A stretch of 64,000 bases of DNA from Adineta steineri (lineage: Eukaryota > Rotifera > Eurotatoria > Adinetida > Adinetidae), in contig CAJNOI010000328.1 of NCBI GenBank assembly GCA_905250115.1, forward strand, positions 1 through 64,000, read 5' to 3'. Below, piece after piece: positions 46,807-57,683 of the stretch. Made by a program: the position numbers and the translations under genes. Positions within the stretch are counted from its first letter, which is position 1; every line of letters starts with the position of its first letter. Under the pieces are notes generated by a model. That model was not told the DNA's origin and did not search any database. It saw only the letters and a program-made list of their open reading frames with translations.

Positions 46807-49796
46807 TGAATAGAACTAAATCCTTACAATTATTTTAATATATGTTGTCGAATAGTGTTAACCTGTAGAATTATTTGTAATCTTTCCTTTTATGTATTGA
46901 AGAATAATTTTTTTCCAATAAACTTGATTAAACAGATTCATTGTTTTTCGAATAACAGTAAAAGGACTTCAAGATTATTCAGTATTTTCTGGGGATACTC
47001 AGTCTGCACAAGAATTTTTTTTCTCATATATTACAGTAGCAGGACAATAAAAAAGAGACTGGCACTTTCGGTCAGATTAGGCTCCCCCTACTTAATTACC
47101 CAACTGTTATTAATCAACAATATGACGTATGAAGTTTTTTAAGAAACAACTGATGAAGTTCAACATGCGTCATAACAAAATAATTAATGATCTGAGAAAA
47201 AGTTGTTATCTAAGTTGTTGATAAAGATTTGCGCACATTTTATTCTAGTATACCTACGTCAATGTAATATATAATATAAAAAAATCACTTCCGATTTTGA
47301 AGTAAATTTAATCTTATTGCGATCTTTTTTATATGATCTATAACAGCTTGTAATTATACATAATTTAGATGTTTGTTCACATTTTATAATAATAATGTTT
47401 TTTTGCGTCATTGAAAAAAACATGCCAAGGTCATTTCTATAATAAATAGAGAAAATAGTTCAGAAAAACAACTAGAAATTAATACTCAACAATAATAATT
47501 CCCGAGAAAAATATGATAAAACTTTGTCATCGTCATCATTTCTGTCCGAATTCATATACCAAAAATGTAGATAGTAATAATGAGTCAATAATTTCGATAA
47601 TCTTTTTACAAAATAATGATGATATTAAACAATATACTTCAAAACATAACTGATTTCTTCAGTTGTATCTAGTCATGTTTTCATATCTTTAAACTCTTAT
47701 AATAGTTTTTAGTGATAACTACCTTATAAGTCAATATGTTGTTGCTTGCTTAAATATAAGTATGAAATGAAATTCGGAATGCAAGCATCAAAAAGAAAAG
47801 AAACTAAATAACTATTGAAGTCTGAAGACAAGCTTTTAGATGCTTATGTGAAATGTATAAAACGACTAGAAACTAAAAAAAATAATAGAACATTAATTAT
47901 CAATCACAAAATATTTCTACATATACAGAATATTCTTAAATTAATCGTAAATATGAAGGAATTAAAAATATGTGAAATAATATCTACTCATGTCATGTTC
48001 GGAATAGTTTTTATATTATATGATGTAATTTTCTTCAATATAATAGATAAAATAATCAATGGATGGTATATCACCTATTGACTTGCGGTTGTTTTTTTTT
48101 TACGAAATTGAAAACTATTTATAAGTATGATTTTTATTGTCCTCTATTAAGAAAGTACATTTTCATATGATAGTCTCTAAAGCAATCAAGAATACATGAA
48201 GAGAATGGATTTTCTTAGGGCATACTAGTATAAGAGATAGTGTGGATTGAGATGCAGAACGAAAAGAAATATGTACTAGCATCGAATGGAAAGTAAAGAA
48301 GGAAAGAATGTACTTGTATGATACTAGCCAGTAAATGTTACAAAGATGTTTGACATACATAAAAAATGTACTAGAGATACATTTGTTTCGTCACTACATT
48401 ATGACGTATTCATATGTCACCAAGAATCTAAGGATAAAAGATAATATTTGTGTTCGATATCATATAGTTAAAATAATGAAGCAAATATTTAATAATAGTT
48501 TAATACAAACACAATTTTTGAAAACCTGAATTAGATTTTAGAAAAAAATATGTGCTTCTATTTTGTATGAGAAAACAACAGATAATATATAATCATTCGT
48601 TATTTTCGTGATAACTGTAAAGTTTTGGGTTGTATTCTGTCAAATTTTAGAAACTGACTTATTGTTATCCTTTCATCGAACTTAAAAAGGATGACTTTTG
48701 TCTGTTATTTAATATAAAACATCAATGTCGATTAAATACCAGTGTTTCTTGAGTCCTCATAGTCGAGGATTAATATAATATTTTATTTCTTGTTACATTT
48801 TATCATTATTTTTTTAATGATTGATCAATCATTTTATTTGAGTAATTGTCTGAAATAATCTCGCAATATATTTAAATATTTGATTTGTTCGACATAATTG
48901 TCTTACTGTAGATAAATCGGTGCACAGGAAGATTAGATGGTAATACTACATTCGATCGTTTACTCCATAGAATTGCAGAACCTGGCCAGCAATATTATAT
49001 ATATATTAGAAATGGATCACAATAAAAATGATCATAGATTGATATAAATCAGGTGAAATACACTTTTGTAATCACACCTGTTTTCCTACACTTAGTAAAA
49101 TACCACTGATTCTAAAGATTACAGACATTTTATTCTTCATTAACATTACAGTATAAATCAAGTTTAGAAGCAAAATAGCGTCTGTATATTATTTCAGTGT
49201 TCTATTTATTAGCATATTTATCAAAACCTGACATTTACTTAAGAAAGTGTCTACAAACACTAGACATAAGTATATTTTATGATTTACATGTTTTACAGAC
49301 AATAATCATTTGCTTGTCTGGATATGCAAATCCTTTATGTTATTGAAATTTGTTATATTTTATATGTAAATATAAAGAACCTTGGTCGTAAAATATTTAA
49401 AACTAGGAAAGAAAGATGAACAAAACAATTATATGAACAAATCATAGTTATATTCTATTATTTTAATACATAATAAATTCTCTTATGTGTTTTATCTATC
49501 AATAATTTGAAAAATATTTTTTTCGTTTTACATCTTAATTTTTATATACTCTTTCAAGTTGAATGGATACATGTCGTTCTTTTATAGACGAAAAAAAATA
49601 TTACTTTTTTTTCTCTTCATTTCAGAATTGAATCATATTATTAAGAAATAAAAGAAAAAAATATCAATTTGCTTATTTCTCTCATTTAATCATTACTTGT
49701 CGAAGTAGAAATCTATAAAGTATAAAATACCAAGTGTGATTATATAAAGAAGTGAAAATAAATTCTATTTGAGTTTTTATATTTACAAGTGTAGCA
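46807..49796. other. Intergenic, no gene seen
   Basis: About 3 kb of AT-rich DNA with several random short frames (46855-47142, 47815-48081, 48335-48529). Their codon content and lack of splice or family support argue against genes. No repeat or transposon end found. Confidence 0.5.
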
Positions 49797-50888
49797 ATGT
49801 TAAAGAAAATCTACTTATTAAATATTATTTTTTTATGCTTTGTGTGTTATGCACAAAGTCAAAGCTCGAGTTTATCGGCAAGTAGTTCATTTACTACAAT
49901 AACATCAACAACAATGACTGAAACAAATAATATTCTAACAAGTTCAATATTATCAGTAACCTCAGATGCAGTTCAATCTTCTACAATAAATTCAAATAAT
50001 ATGACTTCATCGATGACTTATGCATCTTCTTTAGTAACTACGATGTCCATCGGTAATAGTTCAATAATCTTAGTCATATATAAAATACACTTATTTTATA
50101 GTAACAAATATCAGTATAACTTACATATATATCGTCCAAAGTAATTATTCTTTACAATTAGGAATTATTAACGATACCAATGTTAAAATAAATATATCAG
50201 ACTTCGTATGTAATATAAATGTTTTAGTATTATACATTTTTGCATTTTTGAATAGGTGGTGAATTCATTCAACTTATCAAATTTTAATATTATAGTAACA
50301 AATATTCAAATCTTATCTAAAACGAAGTATAATATAATATATTTTTTCGAAAAAATTCTTTTTTTTTATTATCTAATAGAACTATTTCATATGTGAATCA
50401 ATATAATATGTTAGTTAATATTTTATTTACAAGTACACGAAATGATTGCAATGTAACTTGTATATACAATTCACAGATGATACAAACAAATAATTTTTCT
50501 TTACCATCAACTAATGGTAGTCTGGTAGATGTATATTCTGATTCAGGGTCATTATTAGAAAATGGTATATTCCATTAATTATTGTTTGATTATCAAATAA
50601 TTTATATTGAACAGTTTTAGATACAACATCTGTAATAGTTTTGGATACAACAACTGTAAAAATTTCAACTGGTATAGTTATTATTTTATGTATTCATAAA
50701 AATACATTTGTAAATTTCTTCTTTGTACAGATAAATCCACATTAGGACTATCAGCAAAATTAGGTATGGGTTTGGGTATATCGATAATTGGTGTTTTAAT
50801 TATTATGGAAATAATTTATCTTAGTTGGAAATATGGATTATCTGGTAGATCACGTCGAGAACAATACGGATTGTCTAGTACAGAGTAA
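49797..50888 (+). CDS. Ser/Thr-rich type I membrane protein (mucin-like)
   Basis: Six exons join in phase (49797-50052, 50102-50205, 50256-50326, 50380-50564, 50615-50671, 50731-50888), giving 276 residues. Residues 1-21 (MLKKIYLLNIIFLCFVCYAQ) are a signal peptide. The next 65 residues are nearly all Ser, Thr and Asn, a likely O-glycosylated stalk. The middle part is Asn-rich with one Cys pair (NDCNVTC). After a short Thr/Val linker, a single membrane span (LGMGLGISIIGVLIIMEIIY) is followed by a short cytosolic tail with basic residues (WKYGLSGRSRREQYG). No enzyme motif. Only fragments of this gene are visible as open frames because of 48-53 nt introns. Function unknown; a surface or cuticle glycoprotein is possible. 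Confidence 0.75.
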
Positions 50889-51028
50889 TAACATTGAAAA
50901 ATAATTTCGATATTGTTTTATTTTTAAGTGAATAATAATACTCGGTTTTTTTGTGATGAAAATAAAGAAATTTGTATTTATATCATAGTAGTTTAATATT
51001 GATAATCAATGCGTATTGTATAAAAAAA

Positions 51029-51290
51029 TACAGTCAAGAATGTCCTCACAGAAATGTCCTTTCACTAAAAAGAAGTCGACCATATTAGTTTAAAATATTG
51101 ATTTTGAGGTTATGAGTGGATGTGGGTGTCGATGACGGTATTATTTTGATTCCACACCCACATCCACCACCCATGTTCAAAACATCATAAGCACACAAAA
51201 GTAATAATTTAGTTCAAAGGATATTTTTTGTAGATGCAAAAAAGTTTTCAGAGGACATTTTCAAAAGGACGTTCTTGACTGTCACCGTAT
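51029..51290. mobile_element. Foldback / Tc1-mariner-like miniature element
   Basis: Ends are inverted: CAGTCAAGAATGTCCT at 51031 and the complement of AGGACGTTCTTGACTG ending at 51281, with TA dinucleotides outside. A second inverted pair near the centre (GTGGATGTGGGTGT at 51117-51130 and ACACCCACATCCAC at 51154-51167) makes the element a near-complete foldback. No coding capacity. Confidence 0.55.
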
Positions 51291-51452
51291 AAAAGTACAA
51301 AAAACTTATCATTGTCTGTTTGTCTATACCCTTGATTTTTTTTTTTGAAATATATCAGATGTTTTTACGACTTTTATTTTTAAGAAGACTCTTTACTACT
51401 GATTATAAAAAATGAATAGTCTCGTTTAATATTATCTTCAAAAAGAAACGTT

Positions 51453-51751
51453 TTAAGAAACCATAATTGATTGTACAGGCTTATATTCATTACAATGATA
51501 TGTTCGTTTACCAAATAAACACCAATCAGCATAACCTTTTATATTATTCGTTTTACATGATTCTATTGTACATTCCGCACATGATAGCCTAAATTGAGTT
51601 TTTCTTTATATACAATACATTAAAAATAATAAAATATTTACGGATAGAATTTGTTAATTAGTTTATTCTTACAAAAACAATTGCATTGAACAGCGATAGT
51701 TAGATTTATACAGAGAATTAAAATGAGAAACGAACGAAAGAGATTAAACAT
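51453..51751 (-). CDS. Small secreted eight-cysteine peptide
   Basis: Too short and split for simple open-frame detection. Exon 1 is 51642-51751 and exon 2 is 51453-51588, joined by a 53-nt intron in phase, giving 81 residues. The first 22 (MFNLFRSFLILILCINLTIA) are a signal peptide. The mature part opens with a tight CNCFC cluster, then LSCAECTIESC, ADWC and YHC: eight cysteines in about 60 residues, likely four disulfides. The framework differs from the array at 54-58 kb, which has two CC pairs. I do not recognise the family. Possible roles are defence or extracellular signalling; none is proven. Confidence 0.7.
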
Positions 51752-52355
51752 AATTTTATTATATAAATTATCTGTGGCGCTTAATAAAATTATATTTTCA
51801 TATAAGGAAAGTGTTTATTCAATAGTTAATGATCAGAATATATGTCAAACATTTCTTTTTCATCAATTGTATTATAATAAATATGAAATACTCAAAAACA
51901 GAATAAATAAAAATTAATCTAAAAATAACTCTTAAGCAATAAAGAATGAAATTCTTCAATGTTCTCGCATACTTATCTTGTTAAAATTCAAACATACTTA
52001 TAAGGTATCAATACACATATGGTGGATTTCATTTTAAAAATTTATTCAAATAAAAATCACATGTACATATATATATTTGATGTAAGTTACAATGTTAATT
52101 CAGTAGTACATTTTAGCCCAAAAGAAAAGTCATACTAGAGCAGTAATGAAACAAGTTGTACAGCCAAAGGGAGTCGATTATAAAATTTTCAAGTGCTTAT
52201 ATGAAATTTGAAAAATATACCATAGACCAATCGATATATAATTAGATTTATTTTTTGCAATAAGAGAAAAAAAATATTCCGGAATAATTATTTGAAAATT
52301 TAATTCACAATAAAGAAAAAAAATATTCTATCTGACAAAATTCACCAGTATTTTA
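51752..52355. other. Intergenic, no gene seen
   Basis: AT-rich spacer between the small Cys-rich peptide gene and the 3' end of GUCD1. Confidence 0.5.
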
Positions 52356-53021
52356 TTATTCATCTTTTTCATAACAAAAAATAACATCTTCATCTGTTCC
52401 AAATGCTTTTCGTGCTAAATCAAAATTTTCTTTCGTTGCTGTACAAAATCCATCTTTTTTAGCTGGATCAACATAACGAATAAATTCATTCGTTTCATTT
52501 TCTATATAACCAATAACAAGAACATAATGACCTTGATATGATGAAGATATTGTTGGAACTAATGCATCAAGTATTCGATCAAAAGTTGTTTTTTTACATG
52601 CACAACATTCAGTTTTATTAGCATCAACTAAAACTAAACAAGGTGTTCGATATTCAATTAAATGTCTTTTTATTTCCAACCATTCAACTGAACCAAGTTT
52701 AACATTTGATGCTTCATTTGCAAATAATTTATTAACTCGTTCACGATCTTTATCAATTAAATTTTCATAATAAGGTACATTATCATATGTTGATGAACAG
52801 CCTATTGTTATTGTATGTAAAATAGCTTTTATACTTGATTGATGAAGTAGATGTAATAAATCTATAGTCCATGTACTTTTATTACATTCATAAGTACGTA
52901 ATAAATGATTGAATGTTGATAAATCAAGATGATAATAATCAATTATCATTTGTAAACATGTTATACCACAATCCCAATTGGAATTTTGTTGAAGATGTTT
53001 TACAGGTAAGATAAAAGACAT
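52356..53021 (-). CDS. GUCD1: GUCD1 (guanylyl cyclase domain-containing 1) homologue
   Basis: Single coding exon, 221 residues, close to the vertebrate length. Shared motifs are the N-terminal SNWDCGITCLQM, STWTIDLLHLLH, ERVNKLFANE, YQGHYVLVIGY and the end FGTDEDVIFCYE. Despite its name the protein has a papain-like fold in which WDCG, GH and DP could form a Cys-His-Asp/Asn triad; this is inferred from motif layout. An acceptor-like CTTCAG just before the ATG suggests a 5' UTR intron. It is head-to-head with the Tctex1 gene, 365 bp apart. The cellular role is poorly known even in vertebrates. Confidence 0.92.
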   Translation of the reverse strand: MSFILPVKHLQQNSNWDCGITCLQMIIDYYHLDLSTFNHLLRTYECNKSTWTIDLLHLLHQSSIKAILHTITIGCSSTYDNVPYYENLIDKDRERVNKLFANEASNVKLGSVEWLEIKRHLIEYRTPCLVLVDANKTECCACKKTTFDRILDALVPTISSSYQGHYVLVIGYIENETNEFIRYVDPAKKDGFCTATKENFDLARKAFGTDEDVIFCYEKDE

Positions 53022-53386
53022 TATCTGAAGGAAAAGAAAAGATATTTAAGATTAATATATATAATTGTATATCTGCACTTTTCATCAACAAACATCCGTA
53101 CTGCTTTACGTCGCTAGGTGCTTCCATCATATGTCAATATTCAGACAAACATACTGTGCACAGTAATACGAGGAAAAAAAGAAGAGAAGAAAAAAGAAAA
53201 CTGAGAACACGATATATATATGTGATGAGAAACAAATCAAAATTTCAAAGTAACAACCAACGATAGCAGAAAAAAGAGAGAGAGAAGAATAAAAAAAGGA
53301 GAAATTTGATTCAACCAAACAACATCTCTGCATAACTCAGACCAATACTACATTTGAATCGTACAAAATACTAAGATTTTACGTTA
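53022..53386. promoter_or_regulatory. Shared divergent promoter region (GUCD1 / Tctex1 protein)
   Basis: Only 365 bp separate the two start codons. Contains a long purine-rich stretch (about 53160-53310). No TATA box seen. Bidirectional use is inferred from geometry only. Confidence 0.45.
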
Positions 53387-53965
53387 ATGGCTGATCGTCG
53401 TTTACCAAATCAGACTGAATCTCGTGGTGTTAATACGACAAAAACAGTACCAATAATAAATGTCGTACGTGATGATATTCAAACATCAGCTATAGCAGCA
53501 ACAGCTGCAGCAACAACAATACCTGAACGTCGTCAATCAGTATTTCGACGTTTATCAATGTCTATGGGTAGTCGAAAATCATCAATGTTACCACCATCTA
53601 ATCAACTTCGACCAAATACATTTCGTATGGAACCCGATAAAGAATATCGTTTTCGTCCTTATCGTGTTCAACCGAAAGTATTAGAAGTCTTAATCGATAG
53701 ACTAAAAGATAAAACATATAATCCATTAACTGTAAATGAACTTGTGAAAGAAATTACGCGAAGTGTTCATCAATTAATGAAAAATTTTCAAATGCCACGT
53801 TATAAAATTATTGTTCAAACTGTTATTGGACAAAAATTTGGACAACTTTTACGTATTGCATCAAGATCTTTATGGGATCCGAAGACTGATAATATGATAT
53901 CAGTAAATTATGAAACTCAAGATATGGTTGCTGTTGTTACTGTTTATGCTGTATATCTTGAATAG
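53387..53965 (+). CDS. Tctex1 domain-containing protein (dynein light chain, Tctex type)
   Basis: Single exon of 192 residues. The N-terminal 75 residues are polar and probably disordered (RRQSVFRRLSMSMGSRKSS). The Tctex1 domain covers about 78-192, with YRVQPKVLEVLIDRL, NELVKEITRSVHQLM, YKIIVQTVIGQKFGQ, ASRSLWDPKTDN and the closing strand VAVVTVYAVYLE. The long N-terminal tail favours a TCTEX1D4/DYNLT4- or TCTEX1D1-like member over the short core dynein light chain. Such proteins act in dynein cargo binding and cilia. Rotifers are heavily ciliated, which fits. Confidence 0.9.
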   Translation: MADRRLPNQTESRGVNTTKTVPIINVVRDDIQTSAIAATAAATTIPERRQSVFRRLSMSMGSRKSSMLPPSNQLRPNTFRMEPDKEYRFRPYRVQPKVLEVLIDRLKDKTYNPLTVNELVKEITRSVHQLMKNFQMPRYKIIVQTVIGQKFGQLLRIASRSLWDPKTDNMISVNYETQDMVAVVTVYAVYLE

Positions 53966-54455
53966 AATGAATGGAATTGATTGACAGATACATACAAAAA
54001 ATTTATTCTATGGCTTGTGTATTTAACCATTCAGAAATAAATATATAATGAGGTCGCTCATCGTTCTGATTAAAATTGCTTTTTTCTTTCATTTATTGTG
54101 AAATAAATATTAGCTTTATGAATTTTAATAAAATTACTCAAATTGTTTTCTTTTTGATTAGTTTATGTGTTTACTTTCGATAATGAATTTCATGTTTTTC
54201 TAGTATAACAAAATGTTATAGATGGTTGGTAACATCAAAGATATAATCAAATATGTCATAGACAAACGAACTTCAACTTATTGTTCTCGCTAACCAATTA
54301 TAAGCGAAAATGACTGACAGGAAATATTATCTATAATTGACAAGTCCAAAGTTTTATCTCCAACGTAGATTATGAAGACAGTTGTGTAGAAAGAAGCAAA
54401 CAGATATTGATAAATATTATTATACAACAGTTAGTTTTTACATAGTCGCAAAACA

Positions 54456-54740
54456 ATGCAATTCTTAACTTCAATAAGTATTATTCTTGTATTATGTATG
54501 ATGATGATGGTTTCTGTTAATAGCTACGGGTAAATTATATTTAAATTAAATTTATTTTATAAGTCTTCTTTTATTTTTAGAGAAGGTAGTTGTATGTGTC
54601 ATAGTTCATATCAATGGACTCGAGATTGTTGTGGTCCTACTGGTGGATATTTTATTCATCGTAAATGTTACAATACATTCGGTTTATCATTCATACAATG
54701 TTGTCGATATGCTGGATTACGTGGAGCTTGCATCGCTTGA
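54456..54740 (+). CDS. Secreted eight-cysteine peptide, subfamily 1
   Basis: Exons 54456-54529 and 54581-54740 with a 51-nt intron, phase 2, give 77 residues. The signal peptide ends near MMVSVNSYG. The mature peptide is about 50 residues with cysteines C-x-C ... CC ... C ... CC ... C: SCMCHSS, RDCCGPTGGYF, RKCYNTF, IQCCRYAG, GACIA. The intron phase and position, right after the signal peptide at a Gly codon, are the same as in the three subfamily 2 genes downstream, and the cysteine order matches, so the two subfamilies probably share an origin. Family unknown to me. Small, basic and cysteine-rich like secreted defence peptides; function inferred at best. Confidence 0.8.
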
Positions 54741-55241
54741 ATACGAAATAGTTTTTTCATAATTATTCGTATTTATCTCTTTGATTCATCATACGAATTA
54801 AAATAAAAATCTTAAAATCATTCTCTTTTCTTTGTATAACCTATCATGATAAATATAATCAGTCTTCTTTCAGAATATATACACATTAGATAATATTGTA
54901 CTATATCAAGGTGAAGAAGATATGTGTAAAAAACGTATCTCGTAATGATATCAATTTTCTTACGTTCATATATGAAACAAGTGGTTATGACAGATGCATT
55001 TTAATAGATTCACTCGTTCTTTGTTCGACAAAAGAAAAATAAACTTATTCAAAAGAAAGATATTCCTCAGATAATGTCACCATCTAATGTATATGTACAG
55101 ACATACAAATCGAGGTATCGAACATATATCCTATTTATTTATCACACCGAATACAATGAAGATTTTGTAAAATTATGACTGATATCGTTCACTTTTGCTT
55201 TGTTCTTAGCTGTCGACTATTTATGTCTTTGTTATCACAAG

Positions 55242-55249
55242 TATAAATA
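55242..55249 (+). promoter_or_regulatory. TATA box, 8-Cys peptide gene B
   Basis: TATAAATA 84 bp before the ATG at 55333, followed by ATGCAAATAGTCACA, an octamer-like ATGCAAAT motif also kept in the two later copies. Confidence 0.6.
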
Positions 55250-55332
55250 CACATGCAAATAGTCACATATTTATCTTGAATTTCTAATCTATATCGAATA
55301 TATTCAAAACTACTTATCTTCATATTTTAAAA

Positions 55333-55633
55333 ATGCAATCAAAACTTATGAAATTCATCGCATTAATTTTTGTTGGTCTTGTCTTATTAACAATGACAGC
55401 TTCTGTTCAAGGGTATTTATCTATATAGGAATTTATATTGTATATAAAATACCATTTTTGATTATTTTTATAGAGAACGTATTCGTTGTGAGTGTTCTGG
55501 AAACGTCGAACACACTGGTCGTTGTTGTAGTGCAAGCAACGGTGTTATGGAACATGGTCGATGTTTTTACGAACGCGATAATCTATTTCTCGGATGCTGT
55601 CAAAGAGAACACCGTCAAGGCGTTTGCACCTAA
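55333..55633 (+). CDS. Secreted eight-cysteine peptide, subfamily 2, copy B
   Basis: Exons 55333-55412 and 55474-55633 (61-nt intron, phase 2) give 79 residues. The signal peptide MQSKLMKFIALIFVGLVLLT is nearly the same in all three copies. Mature part: RCECSGNVEHTGRCCSAS, HGRCFYERD, LGCCQREHRQGVCT, with eight cysteines in the order C-x-C, CC, C, CC, C. Compared with copies D and E it has fewer arginines after the first CC and ends at VCT. The open frame 55458-55661 is the same exon read in a wrong frame. Confidence 0.82.
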
Positions 55634-56121
55634 TTGTACACTTCAAGTAGAGACTAACTAATTTTCTTCTTTTTAATAATGTATCAAATACTTTTTAATG
55701 TACTATAAAAATTTTAAATAAAATTCTTTAAAATAACAAAACATGATCTAGTTAAAAAATATAAATAATACAATATATCAGCTCTCGATATTAAGCAATA
55801 TGTTTCTCTCTCTCTTTTCGTATTAAGGTTTATTGAGGAGAAAATAAATAATTTCTTAAGAAGAAAATGATCATCCTTCTTCGATCATATATAATGATAA
55901 AATTATTTTCTACTTTCTTACTTTTATTTACTACATGAACTAAATAAACAGAAGCATTTGTTTAATAAACTAAAGTAACACGACGTCATATACTAGAAAA
56001 TATCACTAATAAAAGCTAATTTAGTTAAGTGAAATTTCTAAATCAAGATGGATATTTTCTAACTAGCATAATATTAAATTTTTTGTAAAAGTAATAATTT
56101 ATTAAGTTTTCGTTTTCCTAG

Positions 56122-56279
56122 AGCTTAGTTGTATACGTAATAAGTCATATCAATGCACTCGAGATTGTCGTGGTTCTACGGGTGGATATTTTATTAATCG
56201 TAGATGTTACAATACATTCGGTTTATCATTCATACAATGTTGTCGATATGCTGGATTACGTGAAGCTTATGTCGCTTAA
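56122..56279 (+). pseudogene. Dead copy of the subfamily 1 peptide exon
   Basis: Strongly similar to exon 2 of the gene at 54456 (shared GGYFI, CYNTFGLSFIQCCRYAGLR), with an acceptor CCTAG before it. It lacks two bases just after the acceptor, which shifts the frame if spliced normally, and no signal-peptide exon is found upstream. Several framework cysteines are changed (the second of C-x-C to Arg, one of the first CC to Arg, the last to Tyr). Left over from a duplication of the subfamily 1 plus subfamily 2 pair. Confidence 0.8.
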
Positions 56280-56717
56280 GGGGACTCACTCCTTGCCTGC
56301 GAAACTTTTTCAAAATGTTTTTTCATGTATAGGTACGGATAGCTTCTATATGCTGACCTTATTTGAAAAACCGAAAGTCTACTTTTTTATAATATTGAAC
56401 TATGTGAAGGTGAATAAGATATATGTAAGAAAACGTATCTCGTAATGATACCAGTTTTCTTAAGTTCGTATATGAAACAAGTAGTTACAACGGGTACATT
56501 TTAATAGATTCACTCGCCCTTTTCTACACTCAACAAAAGAAAAATAAACTTCTTTGAAAGAAAGATATTCCTTTGATAATGTCATCATCTAATGTATATG
56601 TACAGATATACAAATCGAGGTATCGAATAGAATAGATGATTTTGTGGAATTACGAATGATATCTTTCACTCTTGCTTTGTTCTTAGCTGTCGACTATTTA
56701 TTTCTTTGTTATCAGAA

Positions 56718-56725
56718 TATAAATA
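56718..56725 (+). promoter_or_regulatory. TATA box, 8-Cys peptide gene D
   Basis: TATAAATA 84 bp before the ATG at 56809, in the same context as gene B. Confidence 0.6.
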
Positions 56726-56808
56726 CGAATGCAAATAGTCACATATTTATCTTGAATTTCAAATATATATCGAATATATTCAAAACTACTTATCTTCATA
56801 TTTTGAAA

Positions 56809-57114
56809 ATGCAATCAAAACTTATGAAATTCATCGCATTGATCTTTGTTGGTCTTGTCTTATTAACAATGACAGCTTCTGTTGAAGGGTATTTATCTAT
56901 ATAGAAATTTAGATTGTATATATAAAAACACTTTTCTGATTATTTTTCTAGTCAACGTATCAGTTGTGAGTGTTCTGGACACATTAGACACACCGAGCGT
57001 TGTTGTCGTAGAAGCGACGGATTTATGAAACATGGCCGATGTTCTCACCAACGCGATCGTCGATTTCTCAGATGTTGCGAAGAGGAAAATCGTAGAGGCG
57101 TTTGCTCCACCTAA
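56809..57114 (+). CDS. Secreted eight-cysteine peptide, subfamily 2, copy D
   Basis: Exons 56809-56888 and 56952-57114 (63-nt intron) give 80 residues. Same signal peptide as copy B. Mature part: SCECSGHIRHTERCCRRS, HGRCSHQRDRRFLRCCEEEN, GVCST. All eight cysteines are kept. It is the most Arg/His-rich copy, so strongly basic in the middle with an acidic EEE patch before the last Cys. The continuous frame at 56644-56904 reads through the promoter and first exon and is not the gene. Confidence 0.82.
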
Positions 57115-57590
57115 TTGTACACTTCAAGTAGAGACTAACTAATTTTCTTCTTTTTAATAATGTATCAAATATTTTTCAATGTGCTATAAAAATTTCAAAT
57201 AAAATTCTTTAAGATAACAAAAAATGTTCTAGTTAAACAATATAAATAATAGAATATATTAGTTTTTAATATTGTACTATGTCAAGGTGAAGAAGATATG
57301 TGTAAGAAAAAGCATCTCGTAATGGTATCAATTTTCTTATATTCATATATGAAACAAGTGATTATGACAGACACATTTTAATAGATTCACTCGTTCTTTG
57401 TTCGACAAAAGAAAAATAAACTTCTTTAAAAGAGAGAGATTCCTCCGATGATGTCATCATTTAATGTATATGTACAGATATACAAATCGAGGTATCGAAT
57501 AGAATAGATGATTTTATGAAATTGCGACTGATATCGTTTACTTTTGCTTTGTTCTTAGCTGTCGACTATTTATGTCTTTGTTATCACAAA

Positions 57591-57598
57591 TATAAATA
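57591..57598 (+). promoter_or_regulatory. TATA box, 8-Cys peptide gene E
   Basis: TATAAATA 86 bp before the ATG at 57684, same context as genes B and D. Confidence 0.6.
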
Positions 57599-57683
57599 CG
57601 AATGCAAATAATCACATATTTATCTTGGATTTCTAATCTATATCGAATATATATTCAAAACTACTTATCTTAATATTTTAAAA

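Larger units (their letters stand above)
54880..57683 (+). repeat. Tandemly duplicated upstream units of the 8-Cys peptide genes
   Basis: About 420-450 bp before each subfamily 2 gene is repeated (about 54900-55332, 56395-56808, 57270-57683). Shared landmarks in order: GAAGATATGTGTAA, CGTAATG.TA.CA.TTTTCTTA, TTTTAATAGATTCACTCG, ATGTACAGA.ATACAAATCG, TTGTTCTTAGCTGTCGACTA and a TATAAATA box. Promoters were thus duplicated with the genes. Confidence 0.85.

Noticed and set aside
47815..48081. 88-codon frame after the GPCR cluster
   Set aside because: Lys/Ile-rich random AT-rich reading frame; no signal, domain or splice evidence.
51154..51175. CCACACCCACATCC as telomere-like repeat
   Set aside because: It pairs with a nearby inverted copy and belongs to a miniature element; there is no tandem array.
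55458..55661. Valine-rich open frame of 67 codons (and its relative at 57809-58015)
   Set aside because: They overlap exon 2 of the eight-Cys genes in another frame; the splice-consistent frame with conserved cysteines and signal peptide is clearly the real one.
56170..56445. 91-codon frame over the subfamily 1 remnant
   Set aside because: Out of frame with the recognisable cysteine peptide; no signal peptide or relatives.
56644..56904. 86-codon frame over the promoter of peptide gene D
   Set aside because: It merges the duplicated upstream block with the signal-peptide exon and runs into the intron; the other two copies do not keep this start.
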